DNA from: G965247775 sp965247775
Lineage (GTDB): Bacteria; Chloroflexota; Dehalococcoidia; Bin125
DNA length: 64,000 nt
Assembly: GCA_965247775.1 (NCBI GenBank)
Contig: OZ252031.1
Span: 1,426,001 to 1,490,000 of the forward strand
Direction: 5' to 3'
The translations under genes were made by a program, and so were the position numbers. Under the pieces are notes generated by a model that did not search any database, was not told the origin of the DNA, and was given only the letters and a program-made list of their open reading frames with translations. Positions 50,836 to 59,893 of the stretch are shown one piece after another; the stretch's first letter is position 1; each line of letters starts with the position of its first letter.

Positions 50836-52440
50836 CTAGTCCAGCGCGAACCGCGTCGCCGCCGGCTCCCGCGGCAGCCCCGGCATCGTCATGATCTCCC
50901 CCGCGATCACCACCAGGAACCCCGCCCCCGCCGACGGCCGCACCTCCCGCACCGGGAACTCGTGGTTCGTCGGCCGTCCCCGCAGGCCCGCGTCCGCCGA
51001 CAACGAGTACTGCGTCTTCGCCACGCACACCGGCAGCGCCTCCAGCCCCATCCGCGACATCCGCCGCAGCGTCAGCTCCGCCCGCCGCGTGTAGACCACC
51101 CGCCCCGCCCCGTACACGTCGTGCGCGATCGCCTCGATCTTCGCCTTCGGCGGCTGCTCCAGCTCGTACAGGTAGCGCAGGCTGCCCGCCTCCGCCAGCG
51201 CCGCCTGCACCGCCTCCCCTAGTCCCAGACAGGCCTCACCACCCCCGCCGAACGGGTCCGCCTCCGCCACCCGCGCCCCCCGCGACTCGCAGTGCGCGGT
51301 CACCGCTGCCACTTCTGCATCCGTGTCGCTCGGGAAGCGGTTCACCGCCACCACGGGCGTCACCCCGTGCCGCTCCACATTGTCGATGTGTGCGTCCAAG
51401 TTCACCAACCCCGCCTCGAGCGCCGCCACGTCCTCCCGCTCCAGCTCTTTGGCGTCCACCCCCCCGTGCTGCTTCAGTGCGCGCGCCGTCGCCACGATCA
51501 CCGCGACCTCCGGCCGCAGCCCGCCGATCCGCGAGTAGATGTTGAAGAACTTCTCCGCCCCCAGGTCCGAGCCGAATCCTGCCTCCGTCACCGTGATCTC
51601 CGACGTCGCCAGCGCCGCCCGCGTCGCCACCAGGCTGTTGCATCCCAGCGCGATGTTCGCGAACGGCCCCCCGTGCACGAAAGCCGGTCCGCCCTCAGTC
51701 GTCTGCACCAGGTTCGGCTGCAGCGCCTGCTTCAGCAGCACCGTCATCGCCGCCTCCACGCCCAGGTCCCGGCAGCGCACCGGCTCGATCTCCCGCGTGT
51801 ACCCCACGATCGTCGCCCCCAAGCGCTCGTGCAGATCCTCCAGATCCGCCGCCACCGACAGGATCGCCATCACTTCCGACGCCGGCGTGATGTCGAACGC
51901 CTCCTCCCGCGGAACCCCGTCCGTCGTCCCGCCCATCCCGATCACCACATTCCGCAGCGCCCGGTCGTTCATGTCCAGGCACCGGCGCCAGGTGATCCGC
52001 CGCGCGTCCAAGCCATGCGGATTGCCGTGGAACATGGAATTGTCCACGGCCGCGGCCAGCAGGTTGTTCGCCGTCGTCACGGCGTGCAGGTCGCCCGTGA
52101 AGTGCAGGTTGATCTCCTCCGCCGGCAGCACCTCCGACTGCCCCCCACCCGTGCCGCCGCCCTTGATCCCCATCACCGGCCCGATCGATGGCTCCCGCAG
52201 CGCCGCCGTCGCCCCCCGCCCCTGCCGCCGCAGCGCCTGCGCCAGCCCGATCAACGTCGTCGTCTTCCCCTCGCCGCCCGTGGTCGGATTGATCCCCGTC
52301 ACCAGCACCAGCCGCCCCGCCCCCACTGCGCGCAGCCGCGCCATCGCGACGGGCGTCAGCTTGGCCTTGTAGGGGCCGTAAAGCTCCAGCTCCGGCTCAC
52401 CCAGCCCCAGATCCGACGCAACCTTCGCGATCGCTCGCAT
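50836..52440 (-). CDS. fhs: Formate--tetrahydrofolate ligase
   Basis: A 534-residue enzyme (usual length about 550). It shows the ATP loop TGINPTTGGEGKTTT, REPSIGPVMGIKGGGTGGG, INLHFTGDLHAVTTANNLLA and the folate/formyl regions GPFANIALGCNS and TEAGFGSDLGAEKFF. It makes 10-formyl-THF from formate, THF and ATP, feeding purine, fMet and one-carbon pools. ATG 52440 has AAGGGGG upstream. It is convergent with the rhodanese gene, 9 nt apart. Relevant partner in the window: the formyl-THF-hydrolase-like gene at 56391. Confidence 0.95.
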   Translation of the reverse strand: MRAIAKVASDLGLGEPELELYGPYKAKLTPVAMARLRAVGAGRLVLVTGINPTTGGEGKTTTLIGLAQALRRQGRGATAALREPSIGPVMGIKGGGTGGGQSEVLPAEEINLHFTGDLHAVTTANNLLAAAVDNSMFHGNPHGLDARRITWRRCLDMNDRALRNVVIGMGGTTDGVPREEAFDITPASEVMAILSVAADLEDLHERLGATIVGYTREIEPVRCRDLGVEAAMTVLLKQALQPNLVQTTEGGPAFVHGGPFANIALGCNSLVATRAALATSEITVTEAGFGSDLGAEKFFNIYSRIGGLRPEVAVIVATARALKQHGGVDAKELEREDVAALEAGLVNLDAHIDNVERHGVTPVVAVNRFPSDTDAEVAAVTAHCESRGARVAEADPFGGGGEACLGLGEAVQAALAEAGSLRYLYELEQPPKAKIEAIAHDVYGAGRVVYTRRAELTLRRMSRMGLEALPVCVAKTQYSLSADAGLRGRPTNHEFPVREVRPSAGAGFLVVIAGEIMTMPGLPREPAATRFALD

Positions 52441-52496
52441 CCTCGTCCCCCTTGCGATGCCTGCCGATCCGCGCGCAGCCTAGCCGCCGCGCCCCC

Positions 52497-52946
52497 TCAG
52501 CGCCGCTCGACATCGAACCGAACATCCGTGACCTTCCGCGAGTGCGCGATCAGCGCCACATTCCACTCCCCCGGCTCCTCGATCGTCAGCGGGATCACGG
52601 CCACGTTCCACGGCGGTGTCACGGCATGCCGGTACTCCTGCCGCTGTTGGAAGCTCCCCCCCACCCGCTTTTCCAGCCGCACCTGCACGAACGCCGCCTC
52701 CAGCGGCTCCGGTACCTCCAGGCGCACGAGCAACGCCTGCCCGGCCGCCACCGGCTCCGCCGCCGCGATCAGGACCGGCCGGTCCGGGTCCTCCTCGTCC
52801 ACGGCCAGCGCCAGCGTCGCCTCGCCCCCCGCGCCGCCCAGCCCACAGCTTGCCGCAATCGCCGCCAGCACCAACAGGAGCGAGAGCAGCGTCGCCCTTC
52901 GCCGCCGCACGCGCGCGCCTCTCACCGTGGGCGCCACCACAGCCAC
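52497..52946 (-). CDS. Predicted lipoprotein, 149 aa
   Basis: An N-terminal signal with LLSLLLVLAAIAASCGLGG, where the Cys after AAS can be lipidated. The mature part is a single beta-sandwich-like domain (LLVRLEVPEPLEAAFVQVRL, VIPLTIEEPGEWNVALIAHS). No family recognised; the layout suggests an exported binding or accessory protein. It overlaps the upstream membrane-protein gene by 25 nt and lies upstream of fhs. Confidence 0.66.
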   Translation of the reverse strand: MAVVAPTVRGARVRRRRATLLSLLLVLAAIAASCGLGGAGGEATLALAVDEEDPDRPVLIAAAEPVAAGQALLVRLEVPEPLEAAFVQVRLEKRVGGSFQQRQEYRHAVTPPWNVAVIPLTIEEPGEWNVALIAHSRKVTDVRFDVERR

Positions 52947-53200
52947 CAGAACCCGCCCACCGTCGAGCAGAACCCGATCCCGGCCAGCGCCGGCCAGAAC
53001 GGGTGAAAGTCATCCACGATCGCCGGCCGCACCATCACCGCCGCCGCGATCCCCAGCACCACCGCCAGCCCCGAGAAGATCGCCACCGCCACGACCCGCT
53101 CCCAGCGCCGCAGTGGGCTCCGTCCGGCCACCGCCGGCCGCGCGGGCGCCCGCAGCAGCCGCCGCGGTGGGGGTGGCAAGCGGGGGGGCAGGAGCGGCAT
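52922..53200 (-). CDS. Small two-helix membrane protein, 92 aa
   Basis: A proline/arginine-rich N-terminus (about 30 residues) is followed by two hydrophobic helices (VVAVAIFSGLAVVLGIAAAV and WPALAGIGFCSTVGGFWWLW). The upstream TATACT box is 7 nt from the ATG, so it starts a leaderless message. Its 3' end overlaps the lipoprotein gene, so they form an operon. Function unknown. Confidence 0.62.
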   Translation of the reverse strand: MPLLPPRLPPPPRRLLRAPARPAVAGRSPLRRWERVVAVAIFSGLAVVLGIAAAVMVRPAIVDDFHPFWPALAGIGFCSTVGGFWWLWWRPR

Positions 53201-53207
53201 CCTGCCG

Positions 53208-53213
53208 AGTATA
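53208..53213 (-). promoter_or_regulatory. Putative -10 box of the 53200 gene (leaderless)
   Basis: TATACT is 7 nt before the minus-strand ATG at 53200. Confidence 0.5.
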
Positions 53214-53353
53214 CGGAGCCCGCCTGCCCGCTCGGACACCGTCGCACGCACCGGCTCCGGCCCTGCTGGCTGCGCCCGCGCCAGCCCCGCCCCGCCGCCG
53301 CCCCGAGCGGCCCCACTACACTCCCCCCACACGATTCGTCGCAAAGGACCCCC

Positions 53354-54184
53354 ATGCCCATCCTCGCCGTCAACGGCGTCGAACTCTTCTACGAAGACAT
53401 CGGCCGGGGCCCGCCCCTCCTCTTCCACCACGGCTACACCGCCTCCCGCGAAAGCTGGGAGTTCCTCATCCCCCGCCTCGCCGACCGCTACCGCTGCCTC
53501 GCCTTCGACTGCCGCGGTGCCGGCGACAGCGCCCGCCCGCAGGACGGCTATACCGTCCAGCAGTATGCCGACGACGCCCTCGCCCTCGCCGCCGCCCTCG
53601 GCCTCGACCGCTTCACCTTCATCGGCCACAGCATGGGGGGCGCCGTCGGCTTCCACCTCGCCGTGCACCACCCCGGCCACCTCCAGAACCTCATCCTCAT
53701 CGCCCCCACCCCCGCCGACGGTGGAGAGCTGTCCCCCGAGGACCGCCAGGCTCGGCTCGCCCCCTGGTATGCCCGCGACCGGGAACTCCTCATCCAGCAG
53801 CGCCTCCTCGGCAGCGCCCGCCCCCCGGACCGCGCCACCGCCGAACGCCGTACCGACCGCGCGCTCTCCGTGTCCGAGGGGCACCTGCTCGGCTCCCTCG
53901 ACTCGATGGAGGCGCAGCGTCTCGCCGACCGCCTGCCCGAGGTCCACACCCCCACTCTCATCGTCGCCGCCGCCGCCGACGCCCTCCTCCCCCAGAACCT
54001 CGCCGACTTCCAGCGCCTCCCCAACGCCAGCCTCCACGTCTTCAGCCGCGTCGGCCACGGCATCCCCAGCGAGGTGCCCGCCGCGCTTGCCCGCATCATC
54101 CCCGACTTCCTCGCGCATGGCGTCGTAACGGTGGGGACCCTCCTGGAGCGGGCACAAGCCGCCACCCCAAAAAACGCGCAGTAG
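53354..54184 (+). CDS. Alpha/beta hydrolase
   Basis: A 276-residue alpha/beta hydrolase. Oxyanion segment LLFHHGYTASRESWEF, loop DCRGAGDSARP, nucleophile elbow GHSMGGAVG, acid Asp in AAADALLP and His in VGHGIPSE. The triad is complete. ATG 53354 has AAAGGA upstream; TACACT lies near 53319. The family includes esterases, haloperoxidases and lactonases. A broken hydrolase follows 55 nt downstream on the same strand. Confidence 0.86.
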   Translation: MPILAVNGVELFYEDIGRGPPLLFHHGYTASRESWEFLIPRLADRYRCLAFDCRGAGDSARPQDGYTVQQYADDALALAAALGLDRFTFIGHSMGGAVGFHLAVHHPGHLQNLILIAPTPADGGELSPEDRQARLAPWYARDRELLIQQRLLGSARPPDRATAERRTDRALSVSEGHLLGSLDSMEAQRLADRLPEVHTPTLIVAAAADALLPQNLADFQRLPNASLHVFSRVGHGIPSEVPAALARIIPDFLAHGVVTVGTLLERAQAATPKNAQ

Positions 54185-54239
54185 TCGGAATCCGTACTCC
54201 GAAACTCGCGGTCCTGCCCGTCACTTGCTACCATAACGC

Positions 54240-55030
54240 ATGCGGCGGAGAGTCGCCGCCCCCGCCGCCGGTCTGCGCCTTCACGAGCCCCGCACCATGG
54301 CCCAGAAGTTACAGGGCGGCATCGCCCTCCTCGTACGCGAAATGGCCGCCTCCCGCGCCGAGGCCCAGCACCTCAGCGAAAAGCAGACCGCGCTGCGCGC
54401 CATCCTCCGCGACGCCCTCGATGACCTGCTCCTGACCGATGTCCCCACCCCCGCCGTCCCCAGTGCCGGCGAGGAGGAACACGTCTCCGCGCGGGCCGCC
54501 CCCGGCCCCTGCTCCAGAGCCGCCGCCGCCGGACCCCCTCGTCGGGCCCAGCGACTCCGCCGCTTCCCCAGACTCGGCAGCCAACCCCCACTCCGCCACG
54601 CTGGCCGTCGGCGTCCGCCTGCACTATCGGGAATGGCGCCCCAGTCGCCCCGCCGGCACCCCTTCCGTCATCCTCGTCCACGGCCTCAGCGGCAACGCAC
54701 ACAACTTCGACGCCCTCACCGCCGAGATCGGCGACCGCTACCACCTCTACGCCCTCGACCTCCGCGGCCACGGCGACTCCGAGTGGGATCCCGGCCGCGA
54801 CTACCCGTGTCAGCGCCCTCGCCTACGACCTCAATCTCTTCATCGACTCCCTCGGCCTGCGCGAGGCCATCCTCCTCAGCGCAGGCGCCGCCCGCCGCCT
54901 CCGTAAGCGCCTGCACGACGCCTCCCTCATCGAGGTGCGCGGCGTCGCCCACGCCTCGTCGAGCCGGACGTCCTCCCTGCCTTACGAGAACTCCTTCAGG
55001 CCATCGGCCCGCTGCCTCGCAGCGCTCTAG
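54240..55030 (+). pseudogene. Broken alpha/beta hydrolase gene
   Basis: The region begins with an intact helical stretch (MAQKLQGGIALLVREMAASR) and then shifts frame into a hydrolase N-terminal half (VGVRLHYREWRPSRPAGTP, VILVHGLSGNAHNFDAL, LYALDLRGHGDSEWDPGRDY). It shifts again to SALAYDLNLFIDSLGLREA; the nucleophile elbow and the acid are missing, and a scrambled C-terminal remnant (DASLIEVRGVAHAS) follows. Two or more frameshifts and an internal deletion of roughly 100 codons make it non-functional. It may be the decayed sister of the hydrolase at 53354. Confidence 0.7.
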
Positions 55031-55077
55031 CCCCCGGCCTCCTGCCCCCACCCCGACCCGGCCGAACCCTGGCCCCG

Positions 55078-55989
55078 CTAGAAGATCTGCCCGATCTCAC
55101 GACCGATCTGCCGCAGCCGCGCCACCCGATCTTCCACCGGCGGATGACTGGCGAACCACCGCCCCGGCCCCCCCGCCAACGGGTTCACGATGAACAGGTG
55201 GTTCGCCGCCTCCGCGCCCGCCATCGTCCTGGCCGCCGCCTGGGCCCGCGGATCCTGCGACGCCATCTGCAGCTTCTGCAACGCCGACGCCAAAGCCTCC
55301 GGGTCCCGCGAGTTCCGTGCCCCCGTCTCGTCGGCGCTGTACTCCCGTGCCCGCGACACCGCCATCTGGATCATCCCCGCCACCAGCGGCGCCACGATCG
55401 CCAGCACCAGCGTCGCCGCCAGCTGGCCCGCCGCCGCCGACGAGTTCCCCCCGCCGCGGTTGCTCCCCGCGAACATGAACCCGAAGAACAAGCTGAAACG
55501 CGCGAACATCGCGATGATCATCACCGTCGACGCCAGCATCGCTACGATCGAGTTAATCAGCGTGTCCCGGTTCTTCACGTGCCCCAGCTCGTGCGCGAAC
55601 ACGCCCGCCAGCTCCCGCTCCGTCAGCAGCCCCATCACCCCCGTCGTCGCCGCCACCGCCGCGTGGCTCGGACTCCGCCCCGTCGCGAACGCGTTCGGCA
55701 CCGGCGTCTCCACGATATACACCTTCGGCTTCGGCAGGCTCGCCTCCCGCGCCGCCCGCTCCACGATCCGGTGCAGCCCCGGCGCCTGCTGCGGCGTCAC
55801 CTCTCGCGCGTGCATCGTCTTCAGGATCAGCCGGTCCGAGTACCAGTACGACCCGAAGTTCATCGCCACCACGATGGCCGCCGCGATCGTCAGCCCCAAG
55901 ACCCCACCCAGCAACTGGCCCAGCACCAGCACCACGCCCGACAGCAGCACGATCAAGACCAGCGTCTTCAGCCCGTTCCGCCCGATCAC
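55078..55989 (-). CDS. htpX: M48-family membrane metalloprotease HtpX
   Basis: A 303-residue membrane protease. Two N-terminal helices, then the zinc motif HELGH in FAHELGHVKNRDTL, the downstream Glu in REYSADETGARNS and two further helices. It degrades damaged membrane proteins. The start is put at GTG 55989 because GGAG lies 5 nt upstream and the product then begins directly before the first helix (IGRNGLKTLVLIVLL). GTG 56010 is an in-frame alternative. Confidence 0.93.
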   Translation of the reverse strand: MIGRNGLKTLVLIVLLSGVVLVLGQLLGGVLGLTIAAAIVVAMNFGSYWYSDRLILKTMHAREVTPQQAPGLHRIVERAAREASLPKPKVYIVETPVPNAFATGRSPSHAAVAATTGVMGLLTERELAGVFAHELGHVKNRDTLINSIVAMLASTVMIIAMFARFSLFFGFMFAGSNRGGGNSSAAAGQLAATLVLAIVAPLVAGMIQMAVSRAREYSADETGARNSRDPEALASALQKLQMASQDPRAQAAARTMAGAEAANHLFIVNPLAGGPGRWFASHPPVEDRVARLRQIGREIGQIF

Positions 55990-56090
55990 AACATCTCCGA
56001 ATCCGGCCACGCCCCCGGCGCTTCGAGCCTATCAGCCCGCTCCATCACGCCCCCTCCCCGCCGCTGCTACGATCGCTCCGCAAGGACCCC

Positions 56091-56384
56091 ATGCCTCTCT
56101 ACGTCTACCGCTGCGCCCCCTGCGACGCCCCCTTCGAGGCCCTCCAGCGCCGCCTCGACGCCCCCACCCCACCCTGCCCGCGCGGCGGCCGAGCCCGCGG
56201 CGTGCGCCGCGCCATCGCCGCGGCTGCCTTTCACAAGGACGACGTCACCAAGCGCAACGAGGCCCACCCAAAATACGCCAAGGCCGTCGACGCCGCCTGG
56301 CAGCGCGCCGCCGCCGCCGACCCCATCAGCCGCACCCCCCTCGGCCGCGCCCTGGACTCCGGCCGCCGCTTGCAAGACGGCTAG
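56091..56384 (+). CDS. FmdB-type zinc-ribbon protein, one ligand missing
   Basis: A 97-residue protein starting with MPLYVYRCAPCDAPFEALQR, the FmdB/regulatory zinc-ribbon signature. The second half of the ribbon is CPRGG instead of CPxCG, so only three Cys remain. The C-terminal extension (DDVTKRNEAHPKYAKAVDAA) is also found in long FmdB members. ATG 56091 has AAGGA upstream. It may still bind zinc through a different residue or may have lost it. Confidence 0.75.
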   Translation: MPLYVYRCAPCDAPFEALQRRLDAPTPPCPRGGRARGVRRAIAAAAFHKDDVTKRNEAHPKYAKAVDAAWQRAAAADPISRTPLGRALDSGRRLQDG

Positions 56385-56390
56385 CGCCCG

Positions 56391-57317
56391 CTACCCCAGC
56401 CGCCCTCCCACCTCCAATCCGGCCCCCGCCGCCCACGCCGCCGCTGCCCCTCGCTCGCCCCCCTCCGGCCGCGCCAGCTCCAGGCGCACGGCGCCCCCGT
56501 CCCCACAGCGAACGATCACGCCCTCCGCCTCGACCGCCGCCACACTCCCCGGCGCCCCTGCGCTCGCCTCCGCCCGCCGCGACCCGTACAGCTTCACCGT
56601 CCCCCCCTGCCACGTCGTCCACGCGCCCGGCTGCCGGTCGCTGCCGCGGATGAAGTTGTGTACCTCCGCCGCCGGCAGCGTCCAATCGATCCCCGCGATC
56701 TCCCCCTCCCAGGGCGGCTCATACGTCGCCAGCGCCTCCTCCTGCGCGATCCGCGGCACCGCTCCGGACACCACCAACCCCACGGCTTCCCCCAGCGCCT
56801 CCACCCCCAGCGGGAAGAGGTGATCGCGGTACAGGCTGTTCAGGGTCTCGTCCTCCCCAATCGGCACCGACTTTTGCAGCAAGATCGGGCCCGTGTCGAT
56901 CCCTTCGTCCACCCAGAAGATCGTCAGCCCCGTCTCCCCGTCTCCTTGCAGGATCGCGTGGTTGATCGCGCTGCGCCCCCGGTGCCTCGGCAGCAACGAC
57001 GGGTGGTACTGGATCGTCTGCTGCGGCGGCTGTTGCAGCACCCGTCCCGGAATGATCTGCGTCACGAACGCCATCACGTTCAGCTCCGGCTCCGTCGCCG
57101 CGTACTGTTTGAACACTGCCGCGTCCACCTCCCCCTTCCGCTGCCAGCGCGCGGGCTGCACCAGCCGCACCCCGTCTCGCCGCGCCGCCTCGGCCAGCGG
57201 GTCCGCCCGCCCCTTCTCGGGCGGCGTGAACACCCCCACGATCTCATGTCCGTCCGACCGGATCCGCTCGTACGCCGCCGCCCCAAACGGCGCCTGCCCG
57301 ATCATCGCGATGCGCAC
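56391..57317 (-). CDS. 10-formyl-THF hydrolase/formyltransferase-domain protein (ALDH1L1 N-domain type)
   Basis: A 308-residue formyltransferase-fold protein. It starts RIAMIGQAPFGAAAYERI, with HPSLLPRHRGRSAINHAIL (catalytic HPS region), GLTIFWVDEGIDTGPILLQ (the Asp) and a C-terminal domain with NFIRGSDRQPGAWTTW. The wording is closer to the hydrolase domain of 10-formyl-THF dehydrogenase than to methionyl-tRNA formyltransferase. It would release formate from, or use, 10-formyl-THF. GTG 57317 has GGGAGG upstream. Methionyl-tRNA formyltransferase is the alternative. Confidence 0.82.
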   Translation of the reverse strand: MRIAMIGQAPFGAAAYERIRSDGHEIVGVFTPPEKGRADPLAEAARRDGVRLVQPARWQRKGEVDAAVFKQYAATEPELNVMAFVTQIIPGRVLQQPPQQTIQYHPSLLPRHRGRSAINHAILQGDGETGLTIFWVDEGIDTGPILLQKSVPIGEDETLNSLYRDHLFPLGVEALGEAVGLVVSGAVPRIAQEEALATYEPPWEGEIAGIDWTLPAAEVHNFIRGSDRQPGAWTTWQGGTVKLYGSRRAEASAGAPGSVAAVEAEGVIVRCGDGGAVRLELARPEGGERGAAAAWAAGAGLEVGGRLG

Positions 57318-57372
57318 GGCAACCTCCCCTCCGCCCGCCCGGCGGCGCCTGCCGCCGGACCCAGCGTGCCCT

Positions 57373-57828
57373 CTAGCGTGCCCGCCAGACCTGTGGCGGC
57401 TTCCCCGTCGCCAGGCTCCCCAGACTCCACAGCTCAATCCGGAACGGCTCGATCCGCATCAACCCATACGCCGCCTTCTGGCCCTCGCAACCGGCATGCT
57501 CGAAGTAGTCCTCCAGCGCGTACGGAAACGCCGACCACATCCGCTCCCGCACCACCGCATCGTCCACCATCGACGCCCGCCCGCGCAGGCTCAGGTGCCG
57601 GAAATCCGTGCTCCAGTGCAGCAGGTCCACCAGCGGGTTACGGCGCACCTGCCGCACCTTGCTCGTGTCCGGGTCGGTCGCGACATAGGCCATCAGGCCC
57701 TCGTAGGTCGGCGTCACCGCCCGCGCGATCGGCTGCTCACCCCAAGCCGTCGCCAGGAACGCGATCGGCGCCCCCGCGATCAGTGCCTGCGCTTCCTCCC
57801 AGAACTCCGGCTGCGCGCCATCCGCCAT
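57373..57828 (-). CDS. Pyridoxamine 5'-phosphate oxidase-family flavoprotein
   Basis: A 151-residue split-barrel flavoprotein: PIAFLATAWGEQPIARAVTP, TSKVRQVRRNPLVDLLHW and LSLRGRASMVDD are typical of general-stress-protein-26-like FMN-binding proteins. ATG 57828 has AGAGGGA upstream. It could bind FMN, F420 or haem; an enzymatic role cannot be told. It lies 55 nt upstream of the formyltransferase-like gene on the same strand. Confidence 0.82.
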   Translation of the reverse strand: MADGAQPEFWEEAQALIAGAPIAFLATAWGEQPIARAVTPTYEGLMAYVATDPDTSKVRQVRRNPLVDLLHWSTDFRHLSLRGRASMVDDAVVRERMWSAFPYALEDYFEHAGCEGQKAAYGLMRIEPFRIELWSLGSLATGKPPQVWRAR

Positions 57829-57933
57829 CTGGCATGTCCCTCTGGCCGGCCGCCGCCACCACACGGACCGCAAGACACCCACCCCCGGCCCGACAGACCA
57901 TAGCGTCTCCATCGCCACCCGCGCGATGCCCCC

Positions 57934-58665
57934 CTACGAGCCGCCGTCCTCCCGCAGCTCGCCGTCCCGCATCCGCAGCACCCGCCCGGCCCGCGCCGCG
58001 ATCGCCGCGTTGTGCGTCACCATCACCACCGTCTGCCCCGCCCGGTTCAGATCCGCGAGCAGGTCCACGATCTCGCCCCCCGTGTGCGAATCCAGGTTCC
58101 CTGTCGGCTCGTCCGCCAGCAGCACGTCCGGCCCGTTCGCGAGCGCCCGCGCGATCGCCACCCGCTGCCGCTCCCCGCCCGAAAGCTGCGCCGGCCGGTG
58201 GTCCATCCGCTCCCCCAGCCCCACCGCCCGCAGCAGCTCCGCCGCGCGCTGCCGCCGCGTACCCTTCGGCGCCCCCGCCAGCCGCAGCACGATCTCCACG
58301 TTCTGCCGCGCCGTCAGCAACTGCAACAGATTGAATGACTGAAACACGAACCCCAGCCAGCGCAGCCGCAACCCCGCCCGCCGCTCCCGCCCGAAATGCT
58401 GGGCCGGCTCGCCCCGGATCTCCACCCGCCCCTCCGTCGGCGAATCGATCAGCCCCAGCAAGTGCAGCAGCGTCGACTTGCCGCTCCCGCTTGGCCCCAC
58501 CACCGCCACGAAATCCCCCCGGTACACGTCCAGCGACACCCCCCGCAGCGCCTCCACCCGGCTCTCCCCCAAACGGAAGACGCGCCACAGGTTCCGCGCC
58601 GACAGAATCGGATCCCGCTGCCCGTCCGGCGCACCGGCTCCCGCTTCGTCCACGCGCCCTCCCAC
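57934..58665 (-). CDS. ABC transporter ATP-binding protein (MacB/LolD type)
   Basis: A 243-residue ATPase. Walker A GPSGSGKST, Q-loop FVFQSFNLL, signature LSGGERQRVAIARAL, Walker B VLLADEPTGNLD and H-loop MVTHN are all intact. The DEPTGNLDS form is typical of MacB/LolD/FtsE exporters. It pairs with the permease gene 22 nt upstream. GTG 58665 is used; GTG 58653 is also possible. Confidence 0.93.
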   Translation of the reverse strand: MGGRVDEAGAGAPDGQRDPILSARNLWRVFRLGESRVEALRGVSLDVYRGDFVAVVGPSGSGKSTLLHLLGLIDSPTEGRVEIRGEPAQHFGRERRAGLRLRWLGFVFQSFNLLQLLTARQNVEIVLRLAGAPKGTRRQRAAELLRAVGLGERMDHRPAQLSGGERQRVAIARALANGPDVLLADEPTGNLDSHTGGEIVDLLADLNRAGQTVVMVTHNAAIAARAGRVLRMRDGELREDGGS

Positions 58666-58687
58666 TTCGCCGGCTCTCGCCGCTGTC

Positions 58688-59887
58688 CTACTCGTACCGC
58701 AGCGCCACGATCGGGTCCACGCGCACCGCGCGCGCCGCCGGCAGCAACGACGCCACCAGCGCGAATCCCGTCATCAGCACCACCGCCGACGCCTCAATCC
58801 GCCGCGACCGGATCCCCGCCGCGTCCGGCCCCAGCGCCCGCAGGATCACCACCCGCGACATCGGCACCCCCAGCGCCGCCCCCGCCCCCGCCACCAGCAC
58901 CGACTCCGCCATCACCATCCCGAATACCGCCCCCCACGGCGCGCCGATCGCCCGCAACGTCCCCAGCTCCCGGGTCCGCTCCAGCACCGTCACGAACATC
59001 ACGATCGTGATCAGCAGCGCCGCCACCGTCACCGCCGTCCAGCGCACCACATTGAACAACTGCGTCACCCGCTCCAAGAGCCGCCCCGCGTTCTCTGCCA
59101 GTCGCTCCTCCGTGATCACCATCAGCGTCGGATGTTCTCGCTCCACCGCCCGCCTCACCGCCCCGATCACGCGCGTCGTCTCCGGGGTGAGCAGCACGGC
59201 GCTCACCGTCCCCGGCTGCCGCATCACCCGCTGTGCCGCCGCCAGCGGCATCACCACGCACGACCGCAGCAGCTGATTCGTCTCCGGCTCCAGGACTCCC
59301 ACCACCGTGAACTCCGACCCCCGGATCGGGATCCGGCTCCCCACCGCCGCCAGCGCGATCGGCCCAACCGGCGACGGCGCCTCCGCCCGCGCCGACGCCT
59401 GCGCCGCAAAGTAGCGCGCCGCCAGCACCCCCAGCACCACCTGATCTGCACTCCCCGCCGGCAATCGGTTGGACCCCAATAGCGCCGACGCGTCCCCCAG
59501 AAACGCCGCCTCCCGCCCCACCTCCAGCCCCACCAGCAGCGCCTCCGGCGGCGCCGTCGGAAACAGCGGCGGCGCGAGCCCCGCGAACAGCACCGCAGTC
59601 GACTCCGCCCCCTCCACCCCCGGCGTCGCCAGCACGGCCCCCGCCTCCGCCGCCGTCAGCGCCGACGAGATCGGCGGCCACTCCAGCCCGGTGCTCCCCG
59701 CCTCCCCCCGCGATTGCACCAGCAGCAGGCCCCGGAACCGCTCCACCTGCAGATCCAGGTCCTCGCGAATGAATCGCATCACCGTCGTCACCACGATGTA
59801 CAGATTCACGCAGAAGCCGAAGCCCAGCACCGTCAGCAGGCTGCGCAACTTCTTGTGCAGAATCTGGCCCCAGGCAACGCCGAGCAT
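58688..59887 (-). CDS. ABC transporter permease (FtsX/MacB type)
   Basis: A 399-residue permease. One N-terminal helix (SLLTVLGFGFCVNLYIVVTT), a large periplasmic domain of about 220 residues, and three C-terminal helices in an FtsX-like domain (FVTVLERTRELGTLRAIGAP, then ASAVVLMTGFALVASLLPA). This is the mechanotransmission type, which works on lipoproteins or peptides rather than through a channel. TAGCAT 6 nt before the ATG suggests a leaderless mRNA. It is one transcription unit with the ATPase gene. Confidence 0.9.
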   Translation of the reverse strand: MLGVAWGQILHKKLRSLLTVLGFGFCVNLYIVVTTVMRFIREDLDLQVERFRGLLLVQSRGEAGSTGLEWPPISSALTAAEAGAVLATPGVEGAESTAVLFAGLAPPLFPTAPPEALLVGLEVGREAAFLGDASALLGSNRLPAGSADQVVLGVLAARYFAAQASARAEAPSPVGPIALAAVGSRIPIRGSEFTVVGVLEPETNQLLRSCVVMPLAAAQRVMRQPGTVSAVLLTPETTRVIGAVRRAVEREHPTLMVITEERLAENAGRLLERVTQLFNVVRWTAVTVAALLITIVMFVTVLERTRELGTLRAIGAPWGAVFGMVMAESVLVAGAGAALGVPMSRVVILRALGPDAAGIRSRRIEASAVVLMTGFALVASLLPAARAVRVDPIVALRYE

Positions 59888-59893
59888 CGCCCG

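Noticed and set aside
51292..54435. 1047-codon plus-strand frame opposite fhs
   Set aside because: Arg/Pro/His-rich, no domains; shadow of fhs that runs into unrelated sequence.
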